NCBI RefSeq assembly: GCF_043677095.1 | Contig: NZ_JBHLJR010000008.1 | Location: 1 to 64,000 of the forward strand | Reading direction: 5' to 3' | DNA length: 64,000 bases | Source: Natronococcus roseus | GTDB lineage: Archaea; Halobacteriota; Halobacteria; Halobacteriales; Natrialbaceae | In this document: one piece after another, positions 30,685-40,021 of the stretch | Numbering within the stretch: position 1 is the first letter of the stretch | Layout: every line of letters starts with the position of its first letter | Program-made: the position numbers and the translations under genes | The notes under the pieces: generated by a model | What the model was told of the DNA's origin: nothing | Seen by the model: the letters and a program-made list of their open reading frames with translations, nothing else | Databases searched by the model: none

Positions 30685-31833
30685 CTACAGGTAGCCCTCG
30701 TCGGCCAGTCGCTCGATACCCTCCTGCAGGCGCTCCTCGCTCGCGGCGTAGGAGATGCGGGCGTACCCCGGCGTGCCGAACGCGCTGCCGGGAACCGTGG
30801 CGACGTGGGCGTCCTCGAGCGCGCCCTCACACCACGCCTGGTCGTCCTCCGAGACGGGGAGCATCATGTAGAACGCCCCCTTTGGAACTGCGACGTCGAC
30901 GCCGTGGCCCTCGAGCAGGTCGACGACCAGGTCCCGTCGCTCGGCGAAGGCGGCGACCATGTCGTCGACGGCCTCGTCGGTGTTCTCGAGCGCTTCGATC
31001 CCGGCGTGCTGGACGAAGTTCACCGCCGAGGAGACGGAGTGGCTGTGCAGTTTGCCGGCCTGATCGATCAGCTCCTCGGGGCCGGCGAAGTAACCCAGCC
31101 GCCAGCCGGTCATCGAGTAGGCCTTCGAGAAGCCGTTGACCGTGACGGTGCGGTCTTCCATCCCCTCGAGCGTTCCCAGGCTCGTGGGTTCGACGCCGTA
31201 GGTGATCTCCTTGTAGATTTCGTCGGAGATCACCGTGACGTCGTGCTCGACGGCGAGGTCACGCACGCCCTCGAGCGCCTCGTCGGAGTAGACGGCGCCC
31301 GTGGGGTTCGACGGCGAGTTGATGATTAGCAGTTCGGTGTCGGACGACACCGCGGCCTCGAGGTCCTCGAGGGCGGGCTCGAGCTGGAACTCGTGTTCGG
31401 AGAGGTCGACCCGCGAGAGCGAGCCGCCGGCCATCTTGACCATCGCCTCGTAGGAGACCCAGGCGGGATCGAGCAACACGACCTCGTCGCCCTCGGCAAT
31501 CAGTGCCTGGACGATCTCGTAGAGGGCCTGCTTCGCTCCGGGCGTGACGATGATCTCGTCGGTGCCGTGCTCGAGGCCGTCCTCGGCGAGCTTCTCGGAG
31601 ATCGCCTCGCGCAGCTCGAGGATCCCCGCCGAGGTCGTGTAGCCGGTGTGGCCGGCGTCCATCGCGTCCTTGCCGGCCTCCACGACGTTCTCGGGCGTGG
31701 GGAAGTCGGGTTCGCCGACCGAGAGGTCGACGACGTCTTCGCCGTCGTTCTCGAGTTCGGTCGCGAGCGCGGAGATGGCGAGCGTTGCGGACGGTTCGAC
31801 TCGGGTCAGGCGGTCGGTGAATTCCATGGTCAT
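30685..31833 (-). CDS. Class I/II pyridoxal-phosphate aminotransferase (aspartate-type)
   Basis: 382 residues. Fold-type I signatures: GYTTSAGILELREAIS, NSPSNPTGAVY, ISDEIYKEI, the PLP-lysine segment NGFSKAYSMTGWRLGYFAG and the C-terminal Arg in GYARISYAAS. Transfers amino groups between an amino acid and 2-oxoglutarate; Asp/Tyr-type substrate inferred. Its ATG overlaps the ribH stop (ATGA); an ATG six bases downstream is the alternative. Confidence 0.9.
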   Translation of the reverse strand: MTMEFTDRLTRVEPSATLAISALATELENDGEDVVDLSVGEPDFPTPENVVEAGKDAMDAGHTGYTTSAGILELREAISEKLAEDGLEHGTDEIIVTPGAKQALYEIVQALIAEGDEVVLLDPAWVSYEAMVKMAGGSLSRVDLSEHEFQLEPALEDLEAAVSSDTELLIINSPSNPTGAVYSDEALEGVRDLAVEHDVTVISDEIYKEITYGVEPTSLGTLEGMEDRTVTVNGFSKAYSMTGWRLGYFAGPEELIDQAGKLHSHSVSSAVNFVQHAGIEALENTDEAVDDMVAAFAERRDLVVDLLEGHGVDVAVPKGAFYMMLPVSEDDQAWCEGALEDAHVATVPGSAFGTPGYARISYAASEERLQEGIERLADEGYL

Positions 31834-32249
31834 CGTTGATCTGGGTCGGGTAGCTCGGCGACGAGATCGAGCGCGCCGTCGACGGCCTTCGCCGCGTTGT
31901 CGACGCGTTCCCGGGCCTCCGCGGCGGACATGCCGGGGCCGGTGACGCCGAGCGTTACGGGTGTGTCACGCTCGAGACTGACGTCGGAGAGTCGTTGTGC
32001 GGCCGCGTCGGTGATCACCTGGTCGTGGTCCGTGTCGCCGGTGATGACGGTGCCGATCACGGCGACGGCGTCGACGCCCTCGAGGCGGGCGAGTCGGTCG
32101 GCCGCGAGGGGGGCGTCGTAGACCCCCGGGACGCGAACCGTCTCGTACACCTCGGCGCCGGCGTCGGCGGCGGTCTCGCTGGCGACGGTCTCCATCTGCT
32201 CGGTGATCTCTCGGTTGAACTCCGCGACCACCAGTCCGAGCGTGGTCAT
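31830..32249 (-). CDS. ribH: 6,7-dimethyl-8-ribityllumazine synthase
   Basis: 139 residues, penultimate step of riboflavin synthesis. Family motifs: LGLVVAEFNREIT, VRVPGVYDAPLAADRLA, AVAVIGTVITGDTDHDQVI (with the catalytic His) and LGVTGPGMSAAEA. Length matches archaeal RibH. The start at 32249 was chosen because the first strand begins directly after it. Overlaps the downstream aminotransferase by four bases. Confidence 0.93.
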   Translation of the reverse strand: MTTLGLVVAEFNREITEQMETVASETAADAGAEVYETVRVPGVYDAPLAADRLARLEGVDAVAVIGTVITGDTDHDQVITDAAAQRLSDVSLERDTPVTLGVTGPGMSAAEARERVDNAAKAVDGALDLVAELPDPDQR

Positions 32250-32428
32250 ACTCGAGCGGTCGGGTGGGGAGTTCAAAGAGGTACCGTTCTCGGCGGACGT
32301 CGCGGCTCTTTGGCCGAGGACGAGCCACCGCCGCGAACTGAAGCGGGCAGTCGGTCGCCGTTCGCCGGAGTACTCACGAACGTGCCGATCGCGGCCGTTC
32401 CCAGCCGAAGAAATCGGCAGCATTGAGA

Positions 32429-32439
32429 ATACTTAAGCG
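32429..32439 (+). promoter_or_regulatory. TATA-like box of purK
   Basis: ATACTTAAGCG lies 24-34 bases before the purK ATG, fitting a leaderless transcript. Confidence 0.5.
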
Positions 32440-32462
32440 ACGGGCCGTCCAACTCACGGCCG

Positions 32463-33626
32463 ATGACGACGCTACGGACGCCGGGGCCGACCCTCGGCGT
32501 GGTCGGTGGCGGACAGCTCGGACGAATGCTCGCCGAGGCGGCCGCGCCGCTGGGCGTCGAGGTCGTCGTGCTCGATCCGACGCCGGACTGTCCGGCTGCA
32601 CCCGTCGCGCGCGATCAGATCGTCGCGGAGTTCGACGACGAGGCCGGCATTCGGGAGCTCGCCGCGCGGGCCGACGTCCTCACCTTCGAGATCGAACTGG
32701 CCGACCAGGACGTTCTCGAGCGGGTCAGCGAGGAGTCGGGAACCCCCGTCCACCCCGATCCCGCGACCCTCGAGACGATCCACGACAAGCTCGTCCAGAA
32801 ACGGGCCCTCGAGGACGCGGGCGTTCCCGTCCCGCCGTTCCGGGCGGTCGAGGACGCCGACGATATCCGCGAAGCGATCGACGACTACGGAGCACCTGTC
32901 ATGCTGAAGGCCCGGACTGGCGGGTACGACGGCCGCGGGAACGTCCCCGTCGAGTCGAAAGCCGACGCGGAAGACGCACTCGAGTCGGTCGCCGGCCCCG
33001 CGATGGTCGAATCGTTCGTCGACTTCGAACGGGAGATTTCGGTGATCGCGGTCAAGGGCGAGGGCGAGACCGCGGCGTTTCCGATCGGGGAGAACGTCCA
33101 CGAGGACGAGATCCTCCGGAAGACGATCGTTCCCGCCGGCTCGAGCGAGGCCGTCGAGCAACGGGCCCTCGAGGTCGCCGAGGACGTCCTCGAGGTGATG
33201 GAGGGGCGGGGCGTGTACGGGATCGAACTCTTTGAAGCACCCAACGGGGAAGTCCTGCTCAACGAGATCGCCCCCCGCCCGCACAACTCGGGCCACTGGA
33301 CGATCGAGGGCGCCCAGAGCTCGCAGTTCGAACAGCACGCTCGAGCCGTGCTGGGCTGGCCGCTGGCGGCGACCGATCTGCGCTCGCCGACCGTCTCGGT
33401 GAACCTGCTCGGCGACGTCGAGGAGTCTCGAGACGCCACACTCAGAGACGTCAACCGGATCCTCGAGACGCCCGCGGCGAACCTCCACTGGTACGGCAAG
33501 CGACAGGTTCGGCCGCTGCGGAAGATGGGCCACGTCACGATCGCCGGGCGCGAAGGCGAGACGACCGACGATCTGCTCGAGACGGCCCGGGAACTCGAGC
33601 GATCCGTTACGTTCACCGCGGAGTAA
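32463..33626 (+). CDS. purK: N5-carboxyaminoimidazole ribonucleotide synthase
   Basis: 387-residue ATP-grasp enzyme converting AIR, ATP and bicarbonate to N5-CAIR in purine synthesis. Signatures: GVVGGGQLGRMLAEAA at the N-terminus, PVMLKARTGGYDGRGN in the ATP-grasp loop, and LLNEIAPRPHNSGHWTIEGA near residue 270. Followed at 150 bases by purE, the next enzyme in the pathway. Confidence 0.95.
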   Translation: MTTLRTPGPTLGVVGGGQLGRMLAEAAAPLGVEVVVLDPTPDCPAAPVARDQIVAEFDDEAGIRELAARADVLTFEIELADQDVLERVSEESGTPVHPDPATLETIHDKLVQKRALEDAGVPVPPFRAVEDADDIREAIDDYGAPVMLKARTGGYDGRGNVPVESKADAEDALESVAGPAMVESFVDFEREISVIAVKGEGETAAFPIGENVHEDEILRKTIVPAGSSEAVEQRALEVAEDVLEVMEGRGVYGIELFEAPNGEVLLNEIAPRPHNSGHWTIEGAQSSQFEQHARAVLGWPLAATDLRSPTVSVNLLGDVEESRDATLRDVNRILETPAANLHWYGKRQVRPLRKMGHVTIAGREGETTDDLLETARELERSVTFTAE

Positions 33627-33777
33627 CGAACGAACGGGAAGTGACGGACAGGCCAGCACAATATGTGGTCGTTTCGATACGACGAGCGCGTTCCGTCTGG
33701 GGTCCACGGCGAATGTATCTCCGACCTGACGCCGGCGAAACGTACCGTTTCTTTGTCGGCGGATCGTAGCCTCCACC

Positions 33778-34413
33778 ATGTCCGCGAACTCGGTTTCGGA
33801 ACTGATCGATCGCCTGCACCGCGAGGCCGAACTGGACCTGCCCGACGCCGAGAGCCCCGACGTCGGCATTGTGATGGGCAGCGACTCCGACCTCGAGGTG
33901 ATGTCCACCGGCGGACGGCGCCGTGGCGCCTACGACGCCCTCGTCGACGAGCTCGGCTTCGAGGAACAGACCGACTACGAGAACCCGCCCGAGGCCCGGT
34001 TTACGTTCGAGACGTACGTCACCTCCGCCCACCGCACGCCGGAACTGATGACCGCCTACGCCGAGACGGCCGAGGACCGCGGGCTCGAGGTGCTGATCGC
34101 GGGCGCGGGCGGCAAGTCCGCCGATCTGCCGAACATGACCGCGTCGATCGCCTACCCCCTCCCGGTGATCGGCGTTCCCGTCCAGGAGAAGTCCGTCGAC
34201 AGCGTAATCGGGATGCCGACGGGCGCGCCGCTGGTGGCCGTCGATGCCGGGAAATCGTTCAACGCCGCGCTGTCGGCAGCCCAGATCCTCGCTCGTCAGC
34301 ACGAGCCGGTTCGGGAGCGGCTCCTCGAGTACCACGAGGGACTTCGAGCGGAGGTCGGCGAGGTCTCCCGGCGGCTCCACGACGACGGCACTGCGCGCTT
34401 CTCGAGCGAGTAG
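33778..34413 (+). CDS. purE: N5-carboxyaminoimidazole ribonucleotide mutase
   Basis: 211 residues. The N-terminal extension is followed by the class I PurE core VGIVMGSDSDLEVM, VTSAHRTPELM and IAGAGGKSADLPNMTAS, then GVPVQEKSVDSVIGMPTGAP. An insertion of about eight residues (STGGRRRG) after the first motif and an extra C-terminus make it longer than the typical 160 residues. Works with purK immediately upstream. Confidence 0.93.
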   Translation: MSANSVSELIDRLHREAELDLPDAESPDVGIVMGSDSDLEVMSTGGRRRGAYDALVDELGFEEQTDYENPPEARFTFETYVTSAHRTPELMTAYAETAEDRGLEVLIAGAGGKSADLPNMTASIAYPLPVIGVPVQEKSVDSVIGMPTGAPLVAVDAGKSFNAALSAAQILARQHEPVRERLLEYHEGLRAEVGEVSRRLHDDGTARFSSE

Positions 34414-34610
34414 CCGACCCACGGCGTCCCCGGCCGGTTATCGATTCCGCCCCTGGGGGCTATCGATTCGGGACCGTCCCGCGCGAGGGATTAGCGGCTT
34501 CTTTCGGCGATGGACGGGTCAGGAGTTGTGCTGACGATCGTTCGGCCGATTCCCCGAACGACGAAAACGGATGCTGATGCTCCTACCGGCCGAAACAGCA
34601 AGAATCAACC

Positions 34611-34620
34611 CTTATATGCG
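34611..34620 (+). promoter_or_regulatory. TATA-like box of the nuo operon
   Basis: CTTATATGCG lies about 30-39 bases before the nuoA start, with no other promoter-like stretch in the gap after purE. Confidence 0.5.
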
Positions 34621-34649
34621 TGGGCTCTGAAGCTTCGAACGTTACCGAG

Positions 34650-35060
34650 ATGAATGACTGGATCGCTATCGGCGCGCTCGCGCTCGTGGGACTGCTGATA
34701 CCGTTCGGGATGATGGCGGTATCGTACCTCCTGCGGCCGAGCGTCCCCGAAACGAGCAAACGTGCCACCTACGAGAGTGGCGAGGTGCCGACCGGCGGGA
34801 CGCGCATCCGATTTAACATCCAGTACTACATGGTTGCGCTTCTGTTTCTCGTCTTCGACATCGAAACCGTCCTGTTGTTTCCGTGGGCGGTCGTCTACCA
34901 AGATGCGCTCGCGGCCGAGGAGTACGGCCTCGTCCACGCCCTCGGTCCCATGCTGGCGTTCGTGGCCATCCTGCTGATCGGGTTCGCCTGGGCGTGGCGC
35001 ACCGGCGCCGTTCAGTGGGCGCGGACGCCAGAGCAGGTCGAGGCCGGAGCTGATCAATAA
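34650..35060 (+). CDS. nuoA: NADH dehydrogenase-like complex subunit A
   Basis: 136 residues with three membrane helices. The conserved loop KRATYESGEVPTGGTRIRFN is followed by FLVFDIETVLLFPWA, the NuoA signature with membrane Asp/Glu. First gene of the 12-gene complex I operon. The ATG at 34650 was chosen over one 30 bases upstream because the first helix starts right after it. The stop overlaps nuoB by one base. Confidence 0.93.
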   Translation: MNDWIAIGALALVGLLIPFGMMAVSYLLRPSVPETSKRATYESGEVPTGGTRIRFNIQYYMVALLFLVFDIETVLLFPWAVVYQDALAAEEYGLVHALGPMLAFVAILLIGFAWAWRTGAVQWARTPEQVEAGADQ

Positions 35061-35767
35061 TGAGTAGTGACAAACCACGCCAAGAGATCTACGACAGTAC
35101 CGCCCCGTCGACCGACACTCGCGAGGCGCGGATGGGTGCCGGCCCCGACGATCGATTCAACTCGAAGCTTCGGGAGGCGTTCGGTGCGTCGCCGTTCATC
35201 CTCACGAAGTTCGACCAGTTCATGAACTGGGTTCGGGGGAACTCGATGTTCATGCTGCAGTTCGGGATCGCCTGCTGTAGCATCGAGATGATTCACACGT
35301 ACGCGATCAAACACGACCTCGACCGCTTCGGTGCGGGGGTCCCTCGAGCCTCGCCGCGACAGGCCGACGTGATGATCGTTCCCGGAACGATCGTCTCGAA
35401 GTTCGGCCCGCGGATGAAGCGGGTCTACGACCAGATGCCCGAACCCAAGTTCGTCGTCGGGATGGGATCGTGTACGATCTCCGGGGGACCGTTCCAGGAG
35501 GGGTACAACGTCGTCAAGGGCGCCGAGGAGATCATCCCTGTCGACATCCACGTCCCCGGCTGTCCGCCCCGACCGGAGGCGCTGATCTACGGCGTCGCCA
35601 AGCTTCAGGAACGAATTCGCAACGGTGAGACCTCGCCCGTCGTGGTCAAACCGTACGAACTCGAGCAGTTCGGCGACCTGCCGAAGGACGAACTTATACA
35701 GAAACTCGCCGACGACATCGACGAGGAGGACCTCGTCATGCGGTACAACTGGGCTGATTCGCCATGA
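35060..35767 (+). CDS. nuoB: NADH dehydrogenase-like complex subunit B (iron-sulfur N2)
   Basis: 235 residues. The N2 cluster ligands appear as FGIACCSIEM, VVGMGSCTISGGPF and VPGCPPRPEAL, all as in NuoB/NQO6. Carries the terminal Fe-S cluster that reduces quinone (menaquinone in haloarchaea). The stop overlaps nuoCD by four bases. Confidence 0.95.
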   Translation: MSSDKPRQEIYDSTAPSTDTREARMGAGPDDRFNSKLREAFGASPFILTKFDQFMNWVRGNSMFMLQFGIACCSIEMIHTYAIKHDLDRFGAGVPRASPRQADVMIVPGTIVSKFGPRMKRVYDQMPEPKFVVGMGSCTISGGPFQEGYNVVKGAEEIIPVDIHVPGCPPRPEALIYGVAKLQERIRNGETSPVVVKPYELEQFGDLPKDELIQKLADDIDEEDLVMRYNWADSP

Positions 35768-37428
35768 GCACGGAACTCGAACGCGACCAGCAGAGGATCG
35801 GCGTCGAGGTCACCGAGGACGAACTCGAGGCACTGATCGGCGATCGGGCGCTCAGGCGCGACGACCACCTCAACGCGCCGGGCTTTGTCATCCGGCCGGA
35901 CGACGTCCAGGACGTCCTGTTCGATCTCCGGGACGAGGCGGGGTTCGACCACCTCTCCTGTCTGACCGCCCAGCAGTACGAGGACCGCTACGAGTCGATC
36001 TACCACATGAAAAAGTACGCCGACCCGACCCAGGAGGTGTCGGTCGTCGTTCCGACGTCGGTCGATAACCCGGTCAGCCAGTCGGCCGAACCCGTCTTCC
36101 GCACCGCCGACTGGCACGAGCGGGAGGCGTTCGACCTGGTGGGGATCGACTACGAGGGCCACCCGGACCCCCGCCGGATCCTCCTGCCCGAAACCTGGCA
36201 GGGTCATCCCCTCTCGAAGGACTACGACCAGGAGCAGCCACAGGTCGTCACCCTCGCCGAGCACGCCAACCCGATCCAGCCCGATCACCACGACGAGGAG
36301 TCGGACACGATGTTCCTCAACATCGGTCCCCATCACCCGGCGACTCACGGCGTCCTCCACGTCAAGACGGTGCTCGACGGCGAGACTGTCGTCGACATCG
36401 ACCCCGACGTCGGTTACCTCCACCGCTGCGAGGAGCAGATGTGCCAGCAGGGAACCTACCGCCACCAGATCATGCCCTACCCGGACCGATGGGACTACGT
36501 TTCCGCCGGCCTGCTCAACGAGTGGGCATACGCCCGGACCGCGGAGGATCTGGCCGACATCGAGGTCCCCGAGTACGCCCAGATCATCCGGACGATGGGC
36601 GCGGAACTCTGCCGGATCGCCTCGCACTTCCTGGCGCTCGGAACCTTCTGTCTGGACGTCTACGGCGACTTCAACGCCGTCTTCCAGTACTCGTTCCGCG
36701 ACCGGGAGGTCGTCCAGGACATCCTGGAGGACCTGACCGGTCAGCGGCTGATGTTCAACTACTTCCGGCTCGGCGGGGTCGCCTGGGACCTGCCCGAACC
36801 CCGCGACGAGTTCATCGAGAAAACCCGGGACTTCCTCGACGAGCTCCCGGCGAAGATCTCCGAGTACAACGACCTCGTGACGGGCAACGAGATCTTCCAG
36901 GTTCGATGTAACAACACGGGCGTCCTCGACCCCGACCTCGCCAAGTCCTACGGCTGTACGGGGCCCGTCGCCCGCGCGTCGGGAATCGACTACGACCTTC
37001 GGCGAGACGACCCCTACGGCTACTACGAGAACCTCGAGTGGGACGTCATTACCCGCCAGGGCTGTGACAACTACGCTCGCGTCCTCTGTCGGATGGAGGA
37101 GGTCGAGGAGTCCGCGAAGATCATCGAGCAGTGTCTCGACCTGCTCGAGGACTGGCCCGAGGACGACCGCGAGATCCAGGCGAACGTCCCCCGAACGCTC
37201 AAGCCGGATCCGGACACTGAGATCTACCGGGCCGTCGAGGGTGCGAAGGGTGAACTCGGCATCTACATTCGGTCGGACGGGACCGACAAACCCGCCCGAT
37301 TCAAGATCCGCAGTCCGTGTTTCCACAACCTCTCGTCGCTCGAAGAGATCAGCGAGGGTGACTTCATTCCGGACCTGATCGCCTCGCTGGGCAGCCTCGA
37401 TATCGTGCTCGGAGAGGTGGATCGATGA
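35764..37428 (+). CDS. nuoCD: Fused NADH dehydrogenase-like subunits C and D
   Basis: 554 residues. The N-terminal about 170 residues are NuoC (FDLVGIDYEGHPDPRRILLPETW), joined to NuoD (NIGPHHPATHGVLHVK, YLHRCEEQMCQQGTYRH, FNYFRLGGVAWDLPEP, KIRSPCFHNLSSL). Forms the quinone-binding connection between hydrophilic and membrane arms. The CD fusion is a known arrangement in several lineages. Confidence 0.95.
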   Translation: MSTELERDQQRIGVEVTEDELEALIGDRALRRDDHLNAPGFVIRPDDVQDVLFDLRDEAGFDHLSCLTAQQYEDRYESIYHMKKYADPTQEVSVVVPTSVDNPVSQSAEPVFRTADWHEREAFDLVGIDYEGHPDPRRILLPETWQGHPLSKDYDQEQPQVVTLAEHANPIQPDHHDEESDTMFLNIGPHHPATHGVLHVKTVLDGETVVDIDPDVGYLHRCEEQMCQQGTYRHQIMPYPDRWDYVSAGLLNEWAYARTAEDLADIEVPEYAQIIRTMGAELCRIASHFLALGTFCLDVYGDFNAVFQYSFRDREVVQDILEDLTGQRLMFNYFRLGGVAWDLPEPRDEFIEKTRDFLDELPAKISEYNDLVTGNEIFQVRCNNTGVLDPDLAKSYGCTGPVARASGIDYDLRRDDPYGYYENLEWDVITRQGCDNYARVLCRMEEVEESAKIIEQCLDLLEDWPEDDREIQANVPRTLKPDPDTEIYRAVEGAKGELGIYIRSDGTDKPARFKIRSPCFHNLSSLEEISEGDFIPDLIASLGSLDIVLGEVDR

Positions 37429-38510
37429 TCGAGGGGACGCTCCTCCAGGCCGGTGATACGGTCTTGCTTCCCGAGCGGATCGGCGATCTGACCGGGCTCG
37501 ATCAGTTCGGCCTCGCCGGAGAGCTGCTCGCGGCGTTTCTCGCCGCCTTCGTTATCGGCAACCTGATGCTGGCGATGACCGGCGTCGCCGGCCCGTGGGC
37601 GAAACGGAAGATCACCGCCGCGTTCACGGACCGGATCGCCGTCAACCGGCTCGGACCCGCCGGCCTGTTTATCATCGTCGCCGACGCGGTACGACTGCTC
37701 TCGAAGGAGAACATCATCCCCGAGAACGCCGACCGGCCGGCCTACGACCTCGCGCCGATCGTCGTCGCGTCCTCGGCGCTGCTCGGCTTCGCGGTTATTC
37801 CGATGGGCAGCGGCATCCACCTTGCCGACCCCGAGGTCGGCCTGGTCTTTGTCTTCGCCGTCGCCGGCATCGCGAGTCTCGGCCTGGTGATGGCCGGCTA
37901 CTCGTCGGCGAACAAGTACTCGATGCTCGGCGGCCTGCGGGCGGTCGCACAGAACGTCGCCTACGAGATCCCGCTCGTCGTCACCGGGATGTCGGTCGTT
38001 ATCTTCACCGGCAGCCTGCAGATGAGCGAGATCGTCGCCGTCCAGAACCAGCCGCTAGTCGATTTCGGCCTGTTCGCGATTCCGGCCTGGTTCGCGATCG
38101 TCAACCCGTTCGCGTTCGTGCTCTTCCTGCTCGCGAACTTCGCGGAGGTCGGCCGCAACCCGTTCGACACGCCGGAGGCGCCGACGGAGATCGTCGCCGG
38201 CTACCAGACCGAGTACTCCTCGGTGTACTTCGTCCTGATCTACCTCGGCGAGTTCCTCCACATCTTCCTCGGCGGGGCGATCATCGCGACGATCTTCCTC
38301 GGCGGCCCCGCCGGACCCGGTCCCGAGGCGCTCGGGATCGTCTGGTTTATCATCAAAATCTGGGGCGTCTTCTTGCTGACTCAGTGGATGCGGTCGGCGG
38401 TGCCGCGAGTTCGAGTCGACCAGCTAATCGAGATCGGCTGGAAGGGACTGCTCGTCCTTTCGTTTGCGAATCTTATCTTGACCGCGATAATCGTGGGGAT
38501 CATCCAATGA
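37425..38510 (+). CDS. nuoH: NADH dehydrogenase-like complex subunit H
   Basis: 361 residues, about eight membrane helices. Signatures: NRLGPAGLFIIVADAVRLLSKE, SSANKYSMLGGLRAVAQNVAYEIPL and NPFDTPEAPTEIVAGYQTEYS. Lines the quinone chamber. Overlaps both nuoCD and nuoI by four bases. Confidence 0.95.
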   Translation: MIEGTLLQAGDTVLLPERIGDLTGLDQFGLAGELLAAFLAAFVIGNLMLAMTGVAGPWAKRKITAAFTDRIAVNRLGPAGLFIIVADAVRLLSKENIIPENADRPAYDLAPIVVASSALLGFAVIPMGSGIHLADPEVGLVFVFAVAGIASLGLVMAGYSSANKYSMLGGLRAVAQNVAYEIPLVVTGMSVVIFTGSLQMSEIVAVQNQPLVDFGLFAIPAWFAIVNPFAFVLFLLANFAEVGRNPFDTPEAPTEIVAGYQTEYSSVYFVLIYLGEFLHIFLGGAIIATIFLGGPAGPGPEALGIVWFIIKIWGVFLLTQWMRSAVPRVRVDQLIEIGWKGLLVLSFANLILTAIIVGIIQ

Positions 38511-38968
38511 TCGGGATACTCAAATCGATGGCAACGACGATGAAACACGCACTGGACGGCTCGACGTTCACCGTCGAGTATCCGGAGACCGCACCGGACG
38601 TCTCGCCGCGCTTTCGGGGCGTCCACAAGTTCAGCCAGGAACGCTGTATCTGGTGTCGCCAGTGCGAGAACGTCTGTCCGAACGACACCATCCAGATCGT
38701 GATGGACGACCAGCGAAACGGCGAACAGTACAACCTCCACATCGGCCAGTGTATCTACTGTCGGCTCTGCGAGGAAGTCTGCCCAGTCGACGCGATTCTG
38801 CTCACCCAGAACTTCGAGTTCACGGGCGACACCAAACACGATCTGGTGTACAACAAGGAGCAGCTGAAGGCCGTCCCGTGGTACAAGGACATCGACCCGC
38901 TCGAGTCGCGCGAACCCGACCGAGGCGCGTGGATCGGCGAGGGTGACGGGGAGGTCGATTATCAGTAA
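38507..38968 (+). CDS. nuoI: NADH dehydrogenase-like complex subunit I (2x[4Fe-4S])
   Basis: 153 residues. Two ferredoxin-type cluster motifs: CIWCRQCENVCP and CIYCRLCEEVCP. Passes electrons to NuoB. The start was taken at the ATG overlapping the nuoH stop (ATGA). Confidence 0.95.
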   Translation: MIGILKSMATTMKHALDGSTFTVEYPETAPDVSPRFRGVHKFSQERCIWCRQCENVCPNDTIQIVMDDQRNGEQYNLHIGQCIYCRLCEEVCPVDAILLTQNFEFTGDTKHDLVYNKEQLKAVPWYKDIDPLESREPDRGAWIGEGDGEVDYQ

Positions 38969-39008
38969 TCGGGCCGCCCGTCCCGAGAACGGGCAGACAC
39001 TCACAATA

Positions 39009-39293
39009 ATGACATATGAGCTGATCGCGTTCGCGCTGTTCGCGTTTGTCACGCTCGCCAGCGCGCTCGGCGTCGTGTTGCTTGCCGACCCGTGGCACTC
39101 AGCACTGATGCTCGGCGTGACGCTGGTCAGCGTCGCGGTGTACTACGTGATGCTGGCGGCGGAGTTCGTCGCCATGATGCAGATCCTCGTCTACGTGGGC
39201 GGGGTGCTCATCCTTATCACGTTCGCCGTGATGCTTACCCAGCGCGAGGACGCGGACGCGGAGACGGAGACCGACGAGGTGGTACAGACATGA
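39009..39293 (+). CDS. nuoJ1: NuoJ-like subunit, N-terminal part
   Basis: 94 residues, three membrane helices with the NuoJ core AAEFVAMMQILVYVGGVLILITF. NuoJ is normally a single five-helix protein; here the first three helices form a separate protein and the rest follows in the next gene, as in other haloarchaea. The stop overlaps the next start by four bases. Confidence 0.9.
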   Translation: MTYELIAFALFAFVTLASALGVVLLADPWHSALMLGVTLVSVAVYYVMLAAEFVAMMQILVYVGGVLILITFAVMLTQREDADAETETDEVVQT

Positions 39294-39718
39294 CCAACGG
39301 GCCGCAACTCCGGCTCGGCGAATCGCTGTTGCCCGGGATCCTCGCCGTTGCGCTGTTCGGCGTGATGGCGATGATCGCGCTCAACACCGGCTTTGCCGAC
39401 GAGATGGTCGGCTTCCCCGAGGGGATCTCGGTTACCTCCGAGATCGGCTACGCGCTGTTCGACTTTACGGCGCTGCAGTCGACGGAGGGGTCGATCGGCA
39501 ACACCGAGCCGTTCCTCGTTTCGTTCCTGCTGGTCGCGATCGTCCTCGACGCCGCGCTGGACGCCGCGCTCGTGCTCGCGAAACGCGAGACTGAGGGCAA
39601 ACCGATCGCGGCGCTCTCGAGCGTCTCGACCGGCGACTCGGCGAGCACCCAACCCGCGGCGACCGACGGCGGCGCCGAGGACGGCTCCTCGCGCTCGAGC
39701 GGAGGTGAGCAGCGGTGA
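39290..39718 (+). CDS. nuoJ2: NuoJ-like subunit, C-terminal part
   Basis: 142 residues with two membrane helices (ILAVALFGVMAMIALNTGF and FLVSFLLVAIVLDAALDAAL) matching the last helices of NuoJ, plus a 50-residue Ser/Gly/Ala-rich disordered tail. It complements nuoJ1 and overlaps nuoK by four bases. Confidence 0.85.
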   Translation: MTNGPQLRLGESLLPGILAVALFGVMAMIALNTGFADEMVGFPEGISVTSEIGYALFDFTALQSTEGSIGNTEPFLVSFLLVAIVLDAALDAALVLAKRETEGKPIAALSSVSTGDSASTQPAATDGGAEDGSSRSSGGEQR

Positions 39719-40020
39719 ACGTTCCCATCGAGTACTTCGTGTTGCTGTCGATGGCGCTGTTCTCTATCGGTCTCTTCGGGATTCTGACGCGCCGAAACGC
39801 ACTGATGTTCCTGATGTCCGTCGAGATCATGGTCAACGCGGCCAATATCAACCTGATCGCGTTTGCACTGTATCACGGCAACCTCACGGGACAGGTGTTC
39901 GCGCTGTTCGTGATGGCGCTCGCCGCCGCGGAGGTCGCGATCGGACTCGGGATCATCCTAGTGTTGTACCGCAACTTCCGTGACGTCGACGTCACGGTTC
40001 CGACGACGATGAGGTGGTAA
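39715..40020 (+). CDS. nuoK: NADH dehydrogenase-like complex subunit K
   Basis: 101 residues, three helices (LLSMALFSIGLFGILTRRNA, LMSVEIMVNAANINLIAF, VMALAAAEVAIGLGIILVLY), including the two conserved membrane glutamates used in proton translocation. The start is GTG, overlapping the nuoJ2 stop (GTGA). Confidence 0.95.
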   Translation: MNVPIEYFVLLSMALFSIGLFGILTRRNALMFLMSVEIMVNAANINLIAFALYHGNLTGQVFALFVMALAAAEVAIGLGIILVLYRNFRDVDVTVPTTMRW

Positions 40021-40021
40021 G